DNA of 64,000 nucleotides from Dacryopinax spathularia. Taxonomy: Eukaryota; Basidiomycota; Dacrymycetes; Dacrymycetales; Dacrymycetaceae. Made by a program: the position numbers and the translations under genes. How positions within the stretch are numbered: position 1 is the first letter of the stretch; the number at the start of each line of letters is the position of its first letter. The notes below the pieces were generated by a model. That model worked only from the letters and a program-made list of their open reading frames with translations, had not been told where the DNA came from and made no database searches. This document shows positions 22,509 through 35,183 of the stretch, piece after piece. The stretch lies in NCBI GenBank assembly GCA_037974965.1, contig JBBPFI010000009.1:1178001-1242000 (forward strand), in the 5' to 3' direction.

Positions 22509-24728
22509 GTCGACTCGCTTTTCCTTTTTCCTTTTTCCTTTTTCTTGCTCTTGGTCCTTTTGTTATATTTCGTTTCTGTTTTGTTTCTCTTTGGGATGCT
22601 TGTTGGTGGTGGGCCGGGGATTGAGGATTTGGAGGCGATCCCGGCTGAAGCCGCCTCCGGGGCGAGGCAAGGCAAAGGCAAGGCGGCCAAACCAATTCGA
22701 GCTTCCGGAACACCGGCCCTGTCGAGCCAAGCGGAGATTGACCGGCCCCAACCGACTTCCCTCTGTATACTGCCACAGCGCAACGCAAGCCCGAGGCGAC
22801 CCAAGATGGTTCGAGTCATACCACATCCTCCCCCAGCATGCGCGACGCGGCATTTCGCGAGGCCGCTGGAGTTGGGTCTCGCGTTTTGCCGCGAGGAGAG
22901 CGAGGAAGAGCCGGCGATAAACTGAATACGGTCCCACAACACCCCAACAAGCCCCGCTCGTTCAACCCCGACAACAACGCACAGACAACCAAAAAAAACC
23001 CAGACGGAGCAGCGTCGCGATCAGTTCAACCACCGAATTCAGAAATGAAATGGAAGGACGCGCGTCCTGGGGTCCTACGCTTCCTCCCTCCCTCAGGCTC
23101 CCTCCGAGACAGGGAATCACACGCCCCAACTCCCAGCCCTTCAAACGCTTCGCCAGTCTTCCGATTTGCGTGTGCTCACTTCGGGGTGATTCCAGCTGCT
23201 GGGATTTCAGCGCGTCAGGGGCCGCCTGCCGACGTTATCGACTTCGAATTCGGGGTGTTCTCCCGCCTTCCATTCTGAAGAACAGGATCGGCAGCCCGCT
23301 GTTGCTTCGGCCACGACCCACGGCTCGATCCTGATTCCCTCGGTGGAAGAGGAGAAGAGCAGAAGAACCCAGAGCACAGGCAAGATGAGCGGGCTGACGC
23401 GAAGGGGAAGATCGACGGTAACTATGATCGTGCTCGTTTGATGGGATGATGGGATCGGGGACACACTCGTACCGGTACTGTCTGGCAGTTGGGGTTCTGC
23501 TCGCTGTCCGCTCTCCTGGCCCTGCTTAGACAGGCAAGGCAAGACAAGGCAAATGCAGGAACGGAGCTGGGTTCTCGGAGATGGACGTCCGCTTATCTCC
23601 CCCGAGGTCGGCGCGCCACTCACGCACATCGCCATCGCTTTCCAGGCCAGAACGGGCCCACTCCGCCCTCAGAGCAAGGAACGAATAAACACGCAGGGGC
23701 GAGGGCAAGGCAACGCGCCTCCCTTATCCCCTGCGCCCCCCATCTGGCCCAGTCAGCCGGATCGAGCCAGCAGACCAGCCGGCGGCATCCTAACAAACGA
23801 CCCCACGCACGCTCCCCCAGCGCCGGATCAGCCGCACCCCTCATCTTCCCGTCACGCATCACAACAACAAGAGCAACGCGATCAAATCACACGCCCCCCT
23901 CCCTCCTCCCTCTGCCTTCTCCAGAACGGCAGCTCCTTCCCTCCCCTCGCCCCGAGCACGCGGTAAGGGGTCAACCACACCCACCCACACTCGCACTGTC
24001 CAAGCAGGCGGAGGTCAGAGGCTATAATAGCCCGCGGGGCTGTCTCACCCCCCTTCCCCCCTTCACACGCTCTCTTCCCCTCCGTACCCAAGCACCCGTT
24101 CCCCGTTCCTCCGTTCCTCCGTACTCCCGTTCCCGCGTTCCCTGTACTCCGCATCCCCGTCCCCGTACTTCGGCTCCACCCACTCCCGTACCCCGCACCC
24201 TCTCACCACCAGCACCAGCACCAGCTCAGGTCCTTCCCTCACCGCAGCGCCCAGCAGGCTCGCCGGTCTCCACCTTCGAGGACGACTGGACCGCGACTGG
24301 ACGACCGCGACGACGACCAGTGGGCAAGGCCAAGCGACACGACAACCGCTTAACTCCGTCCGTCCCTGAGCGCTCCCTTCACGCCGCTTTCGCCTCGCGG
24401 GAGGAGAGGGACCCGAGACCGTGGACCCGGGTCGATATCGCTCTCGTTGGACTCGGGCTGCTCATAGTTCGTATCGCGTGGGTCGTCGTAGGGGTCATCA
24501 TTAACACCTCGACAATACGCGTTGACTCGACAACGCACCTGGGTTGGGTTATCGCAGCATATCCGTCGCCTCCTCACTAGCGCTGCATAATCCCGCCTCC
24601 TCTATCACCTTCTCTCACCCTCTTCGCGCCGCATCCCCTTTACAGTTTCATTTTCCCTCCTGCTTATACTTACCTGATTTCCTTGATCTCTCTCTGGGTT
24701 CTCGACTTCATCTTAATTGTTAACTACG
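22509..24728. promoter_or_regulatory. long upstream region of the velvet gene
   Basis: About 2.2 kb before the velvet start codon. It contains TTTCC repeats at 22524-22550, GGCAAG-type repeats near 22665-22690 and 23530-23550, and CGTTCCTC repeats near 24100-24140. Just before the start the sequence becomes pyrimidine-rich (24590-24715), typical of a fungal transcription start region. A Pro-rich frame of 363 codons at 23489-24580 has no recognisable domain and I do not call it a gene. Confidence 0.45.
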
Positions 24729-27496
24729 ATGTCCTCCCATTCACCGGACGATGCTGATCCGCATGATCCGAATGCGTACAGGGACTATGAGCTTACGGTG
24801 CGGCAGCAGCCGAAGCAAGCTAGGATGTGTGGGGTTAGTGGGAAGGGTGAGTGGATCTATCTATGTCTCAATACATTCCTCGTGTCTCGGTCTTTCTCCC
24901 ACGTTGGCCACGTTGACCTGCTTGTACTCGCTCGCTCGCCTTGCTCGTACTGACGTCCTCGCGCAGACCGCCGACCTATCGACCCACCCCCAATCATCGA
25001 GCTCCGCGTCCGCGAGCGCCGCCGCGACCCCTCCCTCCCCCTCCCATCCGACGACCGGGACAGTGTCTCCTTCCTCGAAAACCCCTATTTCTTCATGTTC
25101 GCCTCCCTCGCCTCCGTCGACAGCGACACGGAGATGCATCTCCTCTCCGACGGCCAGACCCGGTGCACGACGGGCCAGGTCGTGTCGAGTCTTTATCATT
25201 TGAAGGATACGGAGAACCGGAATTCCGATGCGGGGTTCTTCGTTTTTCCCGATCTGAGCGTGCGGACCGAGGGGTCGTATAGGCTCAAACTGTCGTTGTT
25301 TGAGATCGTAGGGTGAGCATCCACTTCCCTCCCTTCCTCCCTTCCTTTATTCCCTTGTTCCTTCCGTGCTTTCGGTCCGGTTTCCGAGCAATTGTCGTTG
25401 TTCGGGATCTGGCAGCGTTTGCGGGGGCTGACGCGAAAAGGTGGCACAGTATGGAGGTCGTGCACTGTAAGAGCATATTCTCGAAACCGTTCTACGTCTA
25501 TACGGCCAAGAAGTTCCCCGGGATGGAAGGTGCGTCCACAGTTCATTTCTTCCCATAATCATCCCCCTCTCTCCCTCCTTCCTTCCTGTCTCAAATGGGT
25601 CGCTGATGTGCTTGTTACTTGTATGCGCACGCAGAATCGACCCCACTCTCCTGCTCCCTCGCAGATCAAGGCATCAAGATCCGCATCCGAAAGGACATCC
25701 GCGTGCGAAAGAAAGGCCAACAGCGAGATCGATACGACTCTTCCTCGTCCGACGTCGGAGGGGGGAACGACGCGCACGCGCACGCGCACGCACACGCCTC
25801 CTCCGCTCCGACCGGTCCGCGGCAAGTAGTGGGAAGGACGAGCACCTCGCCCTCCTCATCCCGCAAACACGCCCACCCCAGCTCGGGATCAGCAAGGGGC
25901 CAGCCACCCGCAAAGCGGGCCAAACCCGAGAGTAGCCCGCGCAGGGGCAGAGGAGGGAGTAACGATACCGTCACCCCGCTCACAGCCTCAACCTCAACCT
26001 CGAACTCTGCATCCCTACCCGGGTCCGGGGGAGCGGGAGCGGGAGCGTATGGCGGGGTGACGTATCAGCGCGCCCCTGAGCCCGGCTCGTCCGCCGGCAT
26101 GGGTGGAGCAACGGGGATGGGGATAAGCCTGCCCACTTGGGCTACTGCCGGTGGGGGGGGAGGAGGGATGCAGGGGTATCAGGATCCCCGAACAGCGGGA
26201 GGAGGGTATCCGATCTCGCCGACGCACACTATTTCCAGCCAACAAAGTCAGGGACAGCAGGGACAGCAGGGGCAGCAAGGGTATCGGTTCCCGCAGCAAC
26301 AGCAAGGGTACGGAGCCGACGTCGCCTACCCGTCAATGGGCAGGGAAGGGCAGTACGCCTACCCCACTGCAGCGGGTGGTCAACAGGTCGGAAATGCGGA
26401 ATACGTCCAGCAGCAGCAGCAACAGCAAGTGCGCACACCGCCGTCGGCCGGATCGGGAGGGTTTGCAGATTCGAGGTATCTGCTTCACCCTACCCCTGCG
26501 GGGGCAGCGGGTGGAGGGTACGGTAATGCCGGCTATGCAGGCCAGCAGTACTCGAACGGCGGACGTCAAGCGACCTATCCCACAACTACTGCTACGAGTG
26601 GAGGGCAGCCGGCGTTATCACGGACGACGTCGTACGCTCAGCCGCCGCAAGCAACTCAGCAGCAACAACAGCAGTACATGCCCGCCTCGTCCAGCTCTTC
26701 CCGCTCAGGCTCCATCTCCTACGCCGCAAGCGCGCAATACGCCCCGCCTCCCACCACTTCACCTACCACTTCTTTCCCCCATCAACAGCAGCAGCAACAG
26801 CAGCAGGAATACTACACCCACACGCCCTCCACGCCCTCCACCGGCCCACTCCAACAACGCCCCACCATCCAGACCCAGTTCTCCGCTTCTTCCGCCCCAA
26901 CGGGCTCAGCAGGAACAGGGTACGACCCTTCCCCCGCGGGGCTCGCTTTCCCGCGCTCGTATTCCCAGCAGGGAAGTGAGACCGCAACGAACTCGAGCTC
27001 TACGCCCGTGTCCGCTTCGACTACGGGAGCTACGGGGCCGGGAGCTGGGACTGGAAGTGGAGCGGGGTACTATCCTTCCCCCGCAGCGAGTTATGCCGCT
27101 CTGAGCGTGAGCGAGCGAGGCGGGATCTCGCCCTCCACCGACAGACGGGACGCGACCATCTCCTCCAGCTCAGCCAGCGGAATCTCAAGCGGGAACGGCG
27201 CCAGCATGTCCCAACCCGCCGGAGGAGCAGCACCAGCAGGATACTACACCGGCCCCGGTCTTCCCTCTTCCACCGCAGCCGGCCACCACCAGCAGCAGCA
27301 GCAACCGCAGGGGTTGACCGCAAGTTCTGCCTCTTCGGGTGCGGGGCACGATCATAGGTTTACGATGCATGTGCATCATTCGCATTCGCATTCTGCTTCT
27401 GTAATGGGCGTTTCGGGCGTTGGGGTTGGGGGCGTTGGGGTTCAGAGCGCGCTTGTGGGGGGTGGGATGAGGTATGGCACGCATATGGGGCATTAG
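24729..27496 (+). CDS. velvet-family transcriptional regulator
   Basis: Exons 24729-24846, 24967-25312, 25450-25529 and 25635-27496 sum to 802 codons (801 residues). The velvet domain spans about residues 22-215: LTVRQQPKQARMCG, then DRRPIDPPPIIELRV, NPYFFMFASL, TGQVVSSLYHLKD, GFFVFPDLSVRTEGSYRLK, HCKSIFSKPFYVYTAKKFPG, and STPLSCSLADQGIKIRIRKD. The domain folds like NF-kappaB Rel domains and binds DNA as homo- or heterodimers; family members control development, sporulation and secondary metabolism. Which subgroup (VeA, VelB, VosA or VelC) I cannot decide. The remaining 580 residues are Gln/Ser/Gly/Tyr-rich, with CAG-type runs and a His-rich patch near the C-terminus (MHVHHSHSHS), resembling a disordered activation domain. 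Confidence 0.93.
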
Positions 27497-28452
27497 GTGT
27501 TGGTATGTGCTTCCAACTCTGTAAAGTCTGGGAGATCGTACTAACGTTGCGCGCAGAGCTACGTCGACACGGCTTTGCAAGTCCAATCCTCCCGTTCACC
27601 ATTTCCGCTCTGAAACAGAATTCGATCCTACCATACCGTCTTCCTAATGCGCCAAAGATGCGCGGATGATATGCTAGGATCAAGTAACTGAGCCTCTTTC
27701 TGCCTTCTTTTCATTTCTCTCCTGTCTTTTTCCCGTGTTGGTTCGAGCATGTACTCGCGAGTCTTTTCCTCCTCCTATGTCTGTGACGATCTCCCGTTCC
27801 TGTTCTCTTCTTGCAAAATACCTGTTGTAACTCCTCCCCCATTCCCTGCCAGTCGGACAAAACAGAACCGAGTGAACTCAAAACCCCTGTTGTCTTTTCT
27901 TACCCGTGTATAGTCCTCGATACCAACGAGCAGTTTGTTGGATTTAGCTGATACCTGTGCGCTGAATACGATACCTGTTCGAGCAAACGTGACGGAGTGA
28001 CGAGGCAGAGAATAATCACGCATTCTCTTGAACATCTCAGGGATACTGTACGCCAGAAGACGCTTCCCCGAGCTTTCCACACCTCTGGACGGAACCGTAC
28101 GCTCGGTACGCCGTCCAAGGACCAGGCACACGGACCATTCAGAAAAAACACGCTCGGCCTCCGTCTCCGTTATCTGAAGTCTATTGAAATCGGGCAGATT
28201 CACGAACCCCGCGTGCTTCCAGATTATCGGTGTGCCAGCAACCGGGGTTTCTATTAGCGCAGCATGTGAATATCGTGTCGGCCGCAATAACGGATGGAAG
28301 AAAGGTTACGAGGCCATGGTCCCGGTTCATGTTCCCATGCGCTAGAATTCTGACGCTCGGCAACTAGGTAACTCGTCCGAAGACAGGGTGATGTTGGGGT
28401 ATGATTGTGAGGGTATAAGAGGAAACACATCGTCGGCCGAAAATATGAGCTG
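27497..28452. other. interval between convergent genes
   Basis: About 950 bp between the 3' ends of the velvet gene (+) and the Vps3-like gene (-). T-rich and pyrimidine-rich sequence at 27690-27780 is consistent with 3' processing signals for the velvet transcript. A minus-strand open frame of 170 codons at 27775-28287 looks protein-like in places but begins without an ATG and shows no known motif, so I leave it as unassigned. Confidence 0.45.
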
Positions 28453-31400
28453 CTACAGTAGTCCGCGATACTCATGCTCCAAACGGATATCGTACACATC
28501 GTCCTCCCCACCATGCTTCTCCAGCCACTCCGGAGCCTTCTCCACGAAGTCTGATGGGGCGCCACCTGCCTCTCCACCCTCTGCTGGCTCCTCGATCACC
28601 GCACCTTCTGCTCGTTGTATTTCCCACAAGCGTTCGGAGACTTCCAAGTTTTGTGACGAGCTGATCCCTTTCAGGATCATGGCCTCATGCCGCTCGTGTA
28701 CCGCATGTCGGTAGGAACGGATGAGAAAAGGAGAAATTGGCTTCAGCTTCCAGCTTTCGGGGATATCGGCGAGTGTCTACCCAGGATCAGAGCCCCGAGA
28801 GTTTGTGAGAGGCAAAATCCGCGTACCTCGAACATGTCGAAATACACAGCTTGAGCATTCAGCAGCCTTGCCGTTTGCCTCGCCATCCCTTCCCCTCCAG
28901 CCATTTGCACCTGGACCAAGATCCCCAAAAGATCTTTCTTGGCGTCCTCGGGTACATTGGCCTTCTTTCCTTTGCCAGCGCTGCCGCCTTCCGACAGATA
29001 CGTCGCTACGGGTTTAAGGTCGTCAAAAGGTAGGGTGGCGGTCAGAGCGACTTGAGGTGTAATGATCTCGCCGCCCGAGGTACAATAAGATTGCGCGCTG
29101 GTGAAGTCTCGCAAATCATTGATCAACGTCTCGATCACTGTGCGATGGTCTCCTGACTAAACAAAACTATTAGCGGGCACTTGAAGTACGACAACGCAGC
29201 TAACCTTCGCCGCAAGTATGGCACTCTCGACCTTTAGCACATCATGCTTTTGGAGCTCGGCCGCAAGGCCAACAAGATCGTACAACGTCGAGGCTTGCAA
29301 GAACAACGCCAACTTCAGCCGGGCTTTCACCTCCTCGGCCGGCAGCTTCGAGCGAGCAAAGAACGTAAGGAAAGATATTCGTGGGGCTTCTTTCGAGTAC
29401 TGTTCCACTGTAGAGGCTGTCAATCTGCAGCTGGTTGCCCTTCGCTGCGACTACGTACCTAACGCACTCCATGATCTGACAGCATCTGGGCTCCTCAATA
29501 TCTTGTTGACTTTGCCCAGGTACCGCCGAGCGAGCATATCGTGCAGCCGCTTCTCGGAGTTACGCCGATGGTAAACCAGCCACTCGAGATACTGCTCGCC
29601 GACCGTCTCGTCAAAGCGCATCATCTCGTCCAGCACGAGTTGCTCGTCGATCTTGACTGCCCGCTTTGGATCTCTTGTTGTGAATAGCTGGCAAGGGGTC
29701 AGCACTGAAGCAACACGCTCAGAACCCAGACACACTTTGAGACCGAGCTTGGGGTCTTTTCGCAGAAGCCAAAGACCGTACTTCTGTACTATTTCGCGAT
29801 TGCGGCTCGCTTGAACCAACTCGGCAACTCGTGCAACAGGATTCGGTACATCGTCTTCCTCCCATACGCCATCGGCGATACTAGCAGATAGTCAGTCAAG
29901 GATCACGATCTCAGTACATCGGGTGACTGACTTTGCAAGCGCCTCGAGCAGCTTGACATCTTGTCCTAGCCTGCTGTACAACCTGACCAGCGCACCGTAA
30001 TGGCTGGTTTGGAGGAACCATGCTTCGGCCTCCTGCACGTCGTACGGTTTTGAGTTGTCCATTAGGCGATACAGCTCAGTCGCATCTGGCTCTTCAGCCA
30101 GGAGCTTAATGAGCACCGTATCGACAATCTACAGCTCGGTCAACAATGAGCCCTAGTTCAGCACAACGTGACTTACCCTTTCGACCTTGGCCATATCAGA
30201 CCCGAGGACTCTGGCCCAAGCCGTCCTCTCTCTCCTCATGCCAGTTAAGTACCGCTTCAACATAAGCCTCGCTTCCGCCATGAGTCCATCCTTCAGTTCG
30301 CTTCCTGCAGGCGCATGCTCCACATCAGGCTTGAGGTGCGGAGCGTAGTTCTTCACTAGATCGTCCATAACTGCAATCAGGCACGGACGGTTGCGGGTCA
30401 CAACGCAAGGGAGTACATAGAGGAAGAAAAGAGGGAGTGTCAATATGAGTTGTTGAGGAAATGCCTAGCGGAGGGAGAGTCCAATAGACATCTAGGGGAG
30501 GGTACGCACCTATCTGCTCGACAGAGTGAAGTTTGCTAAGCTGCCTTTCAACGCCCGAGAACACGTCGATCTCGTCCTCGTCGTTGATGAGCCCGCCGCG
30601 TAAGTCAGGCCACAGCCTGATCAGGAGTCTAGGATCCATCCGACCTCGGTAGAGCTCCTCGCCGGCTTTTTCGAACTTGGTTTCGGCCATCCATTCGAGT
30701 GCAATCTTTTGCCGGATATACTGCATTTCGCGCTCCACGCCAGCATCTGGGGTTCCACCTTCACGCCGGTCCGCAGCAGCAACAAGAGTCAAAGCGTCGT
30801 CCACCTTATGTTCGGCAAGTAGTAGCTCGCATTGTGCTGATAGCGTCTGAGGTAGGAGGCCGGACACGCCATTTGAGCCGACCAGGAGCAGATGAGTGCG
30901 AGTGAAGGTCGGAGGAACGGCCTTCGCTGACTTTGGAGGTGGTGTTGGTGGAGGTGTGAGCCCGGAGCCGCTTTCCGGCGCATTCGAGTCTTCGACAGCT
31001 TCTTCAGTTGTCGCCGGTTCTGGGGGCATAAGGCGAATTGTGACCATTTCCACATTCCGGTTACTTGCCCCGGAAGGCGCATACAGCCCATCCATACTGC
31101 TGCTCATCGTCCGAGCGCCCAGGGAAGCGGGTACATCGACGGTCTGGACCATCTTGAGCGTCTCGATTGAATGGACGACGACGGTCCCGTTCGGGAGCAG
31201 GGCAGCCACGTATGGCCAGTCGACCGCCAAGGCACGCGGGAGATGCTCCCATTCAAGCGTTCCGCGCACCGGATCACCGTTCTTCAGGAACAGACCCATC
31301 GCTCCTGCTCCGCCGTCTAGCACGATCAGGAACTCGTGCTGCGCGACGGTGATGATGCTCGGTCGAGCTGGAATGACGGTCCCTCCGGATTGGTACTGGT

Positions 31401-32311
31401 TTGTCGGGATAGGTGCGAACTCCGTGGACTGGGAGGACGAAAGATCGACAAAGTGATAAGAATCTTCAGAAGCGATAAACATGTGCTCTGCGTAGCGTTT
31501 CGCGATCAACCCTCGGTAGGGCAGCGGTACCTCTTTGATCGGCAGCAGGCGCTCGCGCAGTGACCACAGGCCCACGCCTCGCCGAGTGAGGACACACAGA
31601 CCAGTCGCATCAGCATCCTCAGGATGGGCAAAGACGTCGGCGTCGTCCAACGCAAATGTGAGCACGCCTCGTATGTGGTTGATCAGTGCGATAGGTATCG
31701 GCTCGAGCGAGGGAAGGAGGAAGAAGTAAAGCGTTCCGTCGGACAGGACGAGCGCTTTTGAAAGGCGGGGGATGAGCGCGATACGTGAGACCGCTTTGCG
31801 GCTTGGGAGAGTGTGTCGTTCTTGTAGGGTATACGGGTCGGCCTATGTCGACGTCAGCCGTGCTCAAGCCCAGCGGGACCATCGAACGTACGTTACTGTC
31901 CGTCTCATTCAAGGTATACCATAATAACGTCCCGTCCGAACACCCAACATACAAGTTACATTCTGGACATAGTCAGTCATTCGAACTAGCACTTTCGCTT
32001 GCTTAGAACACGCACCAAACGCCTCAGCACACCGGATCTCCACCCTTTCCTGCGTCTGCTGCGCACCCGTCAAGCCAGCCAGCCCACGCGCAGAAGCACT
32101 CCCACTTATGAACGCCCGAAGTGCATTCTGAGGCGCATTCGCAATTGGTCTTTGACCTGTTGATTGGATTCATAAGCCAAATGTCCTAGCAGGGGACGTA
32201 GAGTGAGAAGAGCATACCGGCAGGCGAGTCTGACAGGTTCAGGATGTCCTCCTGCTGCTGGAAGGTGACGAGCGGCTGGAGATGGAAAGGCGGGATTTCG
32301 GGCTTGTCCAT
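28453..32311 (-). CDS. Vps3/TGFBRAP1-like CORVET tethering subunit
   Basis: About eleven exons; the first are 32311-32218, 32156-32016, 31962-31892 and 31842-30510. The protein opens MDKPEIPPFHLQPLVTFQQQ and has an N-terminal CNH-type beta-propeller (CNLYVGCSDGTLLWYTL, LSKALVLSDGTLYFFLLP, TVAQHEFLIVLDGGAGAMGL, WPYVAALLPNGTVVVHSIE). An alpha-helical region follows, with a Vps39-type domain (LGLKLFTTRDPKRAV...EQYLEWLVYH). The end, ADIPESWKLKPISPFLIRSY, aligns well with TGFBRAP1 (LPDTWSV...CPFL). The family acts in the CORVET complex, tethering early endosomes through Rab5. The protein stops soon after that block without the Cys-rich zinc finger that ends animal homologues. Vam6/Vps39 is the alternative, but the propeller matches Vps3/TGFBRAP1 better. 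Confidence 0.85.
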
Positions 32312-32773
32312 CTCACTTCGCGCCGATGGCAAAGATATGCACTATGTGTATATGCTTGCATACATAGAAGACATGAAGCCAAGATCAAGGAGGAGCTGAC
32401 GATAACTGAATAGCTCGGGCTGTGATGTTCTACCCGTGGTGATGAAGCCACTAGGGTCCGTCGAGCTTCCTCATCTTCGCGCACCTGCGCACCTGGCAAT
32501 GATAGACCTGGCTCGACGGAGTACTCCCTCAAAATATGTGCTGTCCAACGACTGCATTTTGCCCCTCTGGTATACTAAGCTACAGGACGAACAAATCTGC
32601 ATGATGAGGATGTTTTGGTAGTCCAACAGCAGCAGTGGCTACTGAAGAACGAATGATGTGAACAATGGAGTAAACATCGCGAGGCGCGTATATGCGCGCG
32701 ACGCAGATGAGAAGATGAGGTGCGAAGCTGTCAAAATGTCGAGAAAGTGTCGGACTGAAGTAGGCAGTGCCGG

Positions 32774-34144
32774 CTACTGCACTAGACCAGCGATGCCGAC
32801 CCTCTTCCTTGCCATATCGAACAACACGCTCTTCCCCCTCATGAACACATCCCCGACGATCCACCACGGATAGTTGCCCTGCGCAACAATAGCCCCGAGG
32901 CACATATCGCTCCCTGTCCTCACCGGACCGAGGTTAAACGCCTCAGGCTCGATCTCCCATGCTCTGCCCTGCGTCGAGTCCGCGAACTGCATCGTTATGC
33001 CGGGCAGAGAGGAGGATGCGTTGCACGGGAAAGAGTAGAAGCCTGAGCCGACGCTGAGGTCTTCCTTCGCGCCAGGGAGATGGGAGTAGAACGCCCCCAC
33101 TCGGGCAGAATCACCGATCACGAGCGTCGTACCGGAGTCGATGATGGCGGAGAAGTTGCCCGTCGCGATCGAGCTCTCGCCGTATCCTACGCGGAGGTTG
33201 TCGACCGAGACTTGCCAGTACTTCTCTTGCGTCACGGGTGTCCAGTCAATAGGGCCTTGGACGAAGGGCGCGTCGGATCCGCCGAGCCAGAGTTCGGAGC
33301 CAGTACGGTTCAGCTTGAATGCGAAGACCGCGCTGTCCGGAGTGCCTTGCGACATAAGCGTGCTGAACAATGGCGAGGCCTTGAACGAAGAGAGGGCTGG
33401 GAATGCCATGCCTACTAGCCCGCTGGTCAGGTCACGCGTCAGGCTGCCCGTCTCGACATTCGCGGCACCGATCGCTTGCTGCGTCGCTGTGAGACCGGCG
33501 ACGGTGATGCTGTCGGTGTAGATCTGGCCGGACGCAAGCGAGCCGTCGCCGTACTTGAGCGTGAAGTTTTGCCCGGTGGGGACGGAGGTGCTGCTGCTCG
33601 ACGGATCGTACAGCGTGTGATTTCCACAGTTCGTACAGCCTGCTGCGGCGAGGAAGGTGTCAGCCGAGCCCTACAGTAACGTGGTCAGTATCGAACCCTA
33701 GCTATAACACATAGGATGAGAACTTACAGTATCGAAGTCCATCATGAACGTCTGCCCCTCCGAGCCGACGGCGATAGGACCATACCACATCAAATCCTTA
33801 TAGTCGCTCAGCCCGACTCCTCCCTCCTGACCGCTTGCCTGCCTCCTCTCCGTCCCATGCGCGGTATCACGAGCAGAGACGGACAACTCAACCTTGGCTT
33901 GCAGAACGCTGGTATCAAGGCCCAGACCGGCAGAGCCGAGGATGGAGTACTTTTGGTTCAAGTATGACGCTTGGGTGAGCAGGCCTCCTAGGTCCAGGAG
34001 CCCAGTAGGGAGGGTGAGGGTGAAGGTCTTCGAGAGGGGTATGCTCGAGCCACCACGTGGGGCAGGGCGCGAGTGGGTCGAGTGGGTCGAGTGCGAGAGA
34101 GGTGCAGCGAGAGCTAGGAGCGGGAGAGATAGGAGAACCAGCAT
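32774..34144 (-). CDS. secreted pepsin-like aspartic protease
   Basis: Two exons, 34144-33728 and 33670-32774, give 437 residues. The first 15 residues (MLVLLSLPLLALAAP) are a signal peptide, followed by a propeptide. The catalytic motifs are DFDTGSADTF (Asp138, formed across the splice junction) and IIDSGTTLVIG (Asp317), 179 residues apart as in pepsins. The flap region KYGDGSLASGQIYTDS and the C-terminal WWIVGDVFMRGKSVLFDMA are also present. The first motif has Ala-Asp-Thr where most family members have Ser-Asp-Leu/Thr-Trp. It is probably an extracellular or vacuolar acid protease. No C-terminal GPI signal is visible: the protein ends shortly after IAGLVQ. Confidence 0.93.
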
Positions 34145-35183
34145 GTTTGATGCAGTCTTGATGGGGTATGCAGTTGCTTGGTAGGTTGAGTTGGTCGACT
34201 AGGTTAACGAATGACGAAGGTGGGACGAAAAGAGTGTACAGAAAGGAATGGACGCGACTGAACGCGCTGCGTGCAATGACAAGCTGGTTGAGAGTGCAAG
34301 AGAAGAGTTCGTGGTTGAGAGTGCGAGAGCAGAGTTCGAAAGGACAACAGCAGACGGGCAGGAGCGAAGGCAGCGCAGATGAGCAGCGAGAGGGTATAAA
34401 CGCGCTCCGAATCAGGGGTTCTCCGTCTCATACCCGCATGCCAGGATGTTATATACCCCTTCTTCGCACATGCCTCAGACTAGACGTGAGTTTCCACTTA
34501 CGGCGAGAAGCCGCCCAAGGTGTGGAGTGTGATTTGTTGCTATGAGCCAAGAGACAACAATCCTCGTTTCCGGCACGCATGACGTTCCCCTTGCCCGCTC
34601 GAAGGGGCAGCCAGTAAGCGGAAGAATCCGAGCCATTGCAGGAGGAATCGATGTGTTGTGTTTGTGTACATAGGTCAAGTCACATTTCGGACAAGGTTGG
34701 AATGTTCAAAGTAGCGAGGAAGGAAGGGCTTGGCGCGATAGGGTTCGGTGAGGAAGGGCGTGCAGGGGAAGCGGGCGCACATGACGCAGAAGCCATGGCG
34801 ACGATGATGGTTCGGCTCGGACGTTCATTCGGAGTCGTGCTCTTACCACATCTTCTCTCTGGAAAGGAGCGAGTTTTCCGTCTGTGGCCTTCGTGCGCTC
34901 TCCTTTTGGATGGAAAAATCAGACTCGACATACTAGGACGGTCACACGGCCTGTATATATACTCCTGACGAAACACCCCGGCCGGACACAGGATACTCAG
35001 ACTCAGTAGCTCTTGGCACTAGTTATGAGTGGACGAAGAATAGCTCTCATTGTCTCGTCGTATCTATCTATAGCTCGCGCGTACAAACAATCTGTACCCG
35101 TAGGCCTCGTGCAAGGAAATTATATCATAACATAACGTCGTAGATTTTTCCGCCCCATAACCGCAACGAAACAGACAGCCCCT
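34145..35183. other. upstream region of the protease gene
   Basis: About 1 kb between the protease start and the NCS1 transporter stop, both on the minus strand. It holds the protease promoter and the transporter 3' region. Near 34299-34337 there are two partial direct repeats of GTTGAGAGTGC(A/G)AGAG. No gene was recognised. Confidence 0.5.

Noticed and set aside
22806-22825. GGTTCGAGTC resembling a tRNA B box
   Set aside because: No matching A box or cloverleaf could be formed in the 60-70 bases upstream.
23489-24580. 363-codon Pro-rich plus-strand frame upstream of the velvet gene
   Set aside because: Composition follows pyrimidine-rich DNA, there is no domain, and it overlaps the likely velvet promoter and leader.
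26151-27104. 317-codon plus-strand frame inside the velvet gene
   Set aside because: It is out of frame with the velvet protein and its Arg/Ser/Pro runs mirror the Gln/Ser-rich true frame.
27775-28287. 170-codon minus-strand frame between the velvet and Vps3-like genes
   Set aside because: No ATG start, no recognisable motif, and it sits in an expected 3'-end region; not enough to call a gene.
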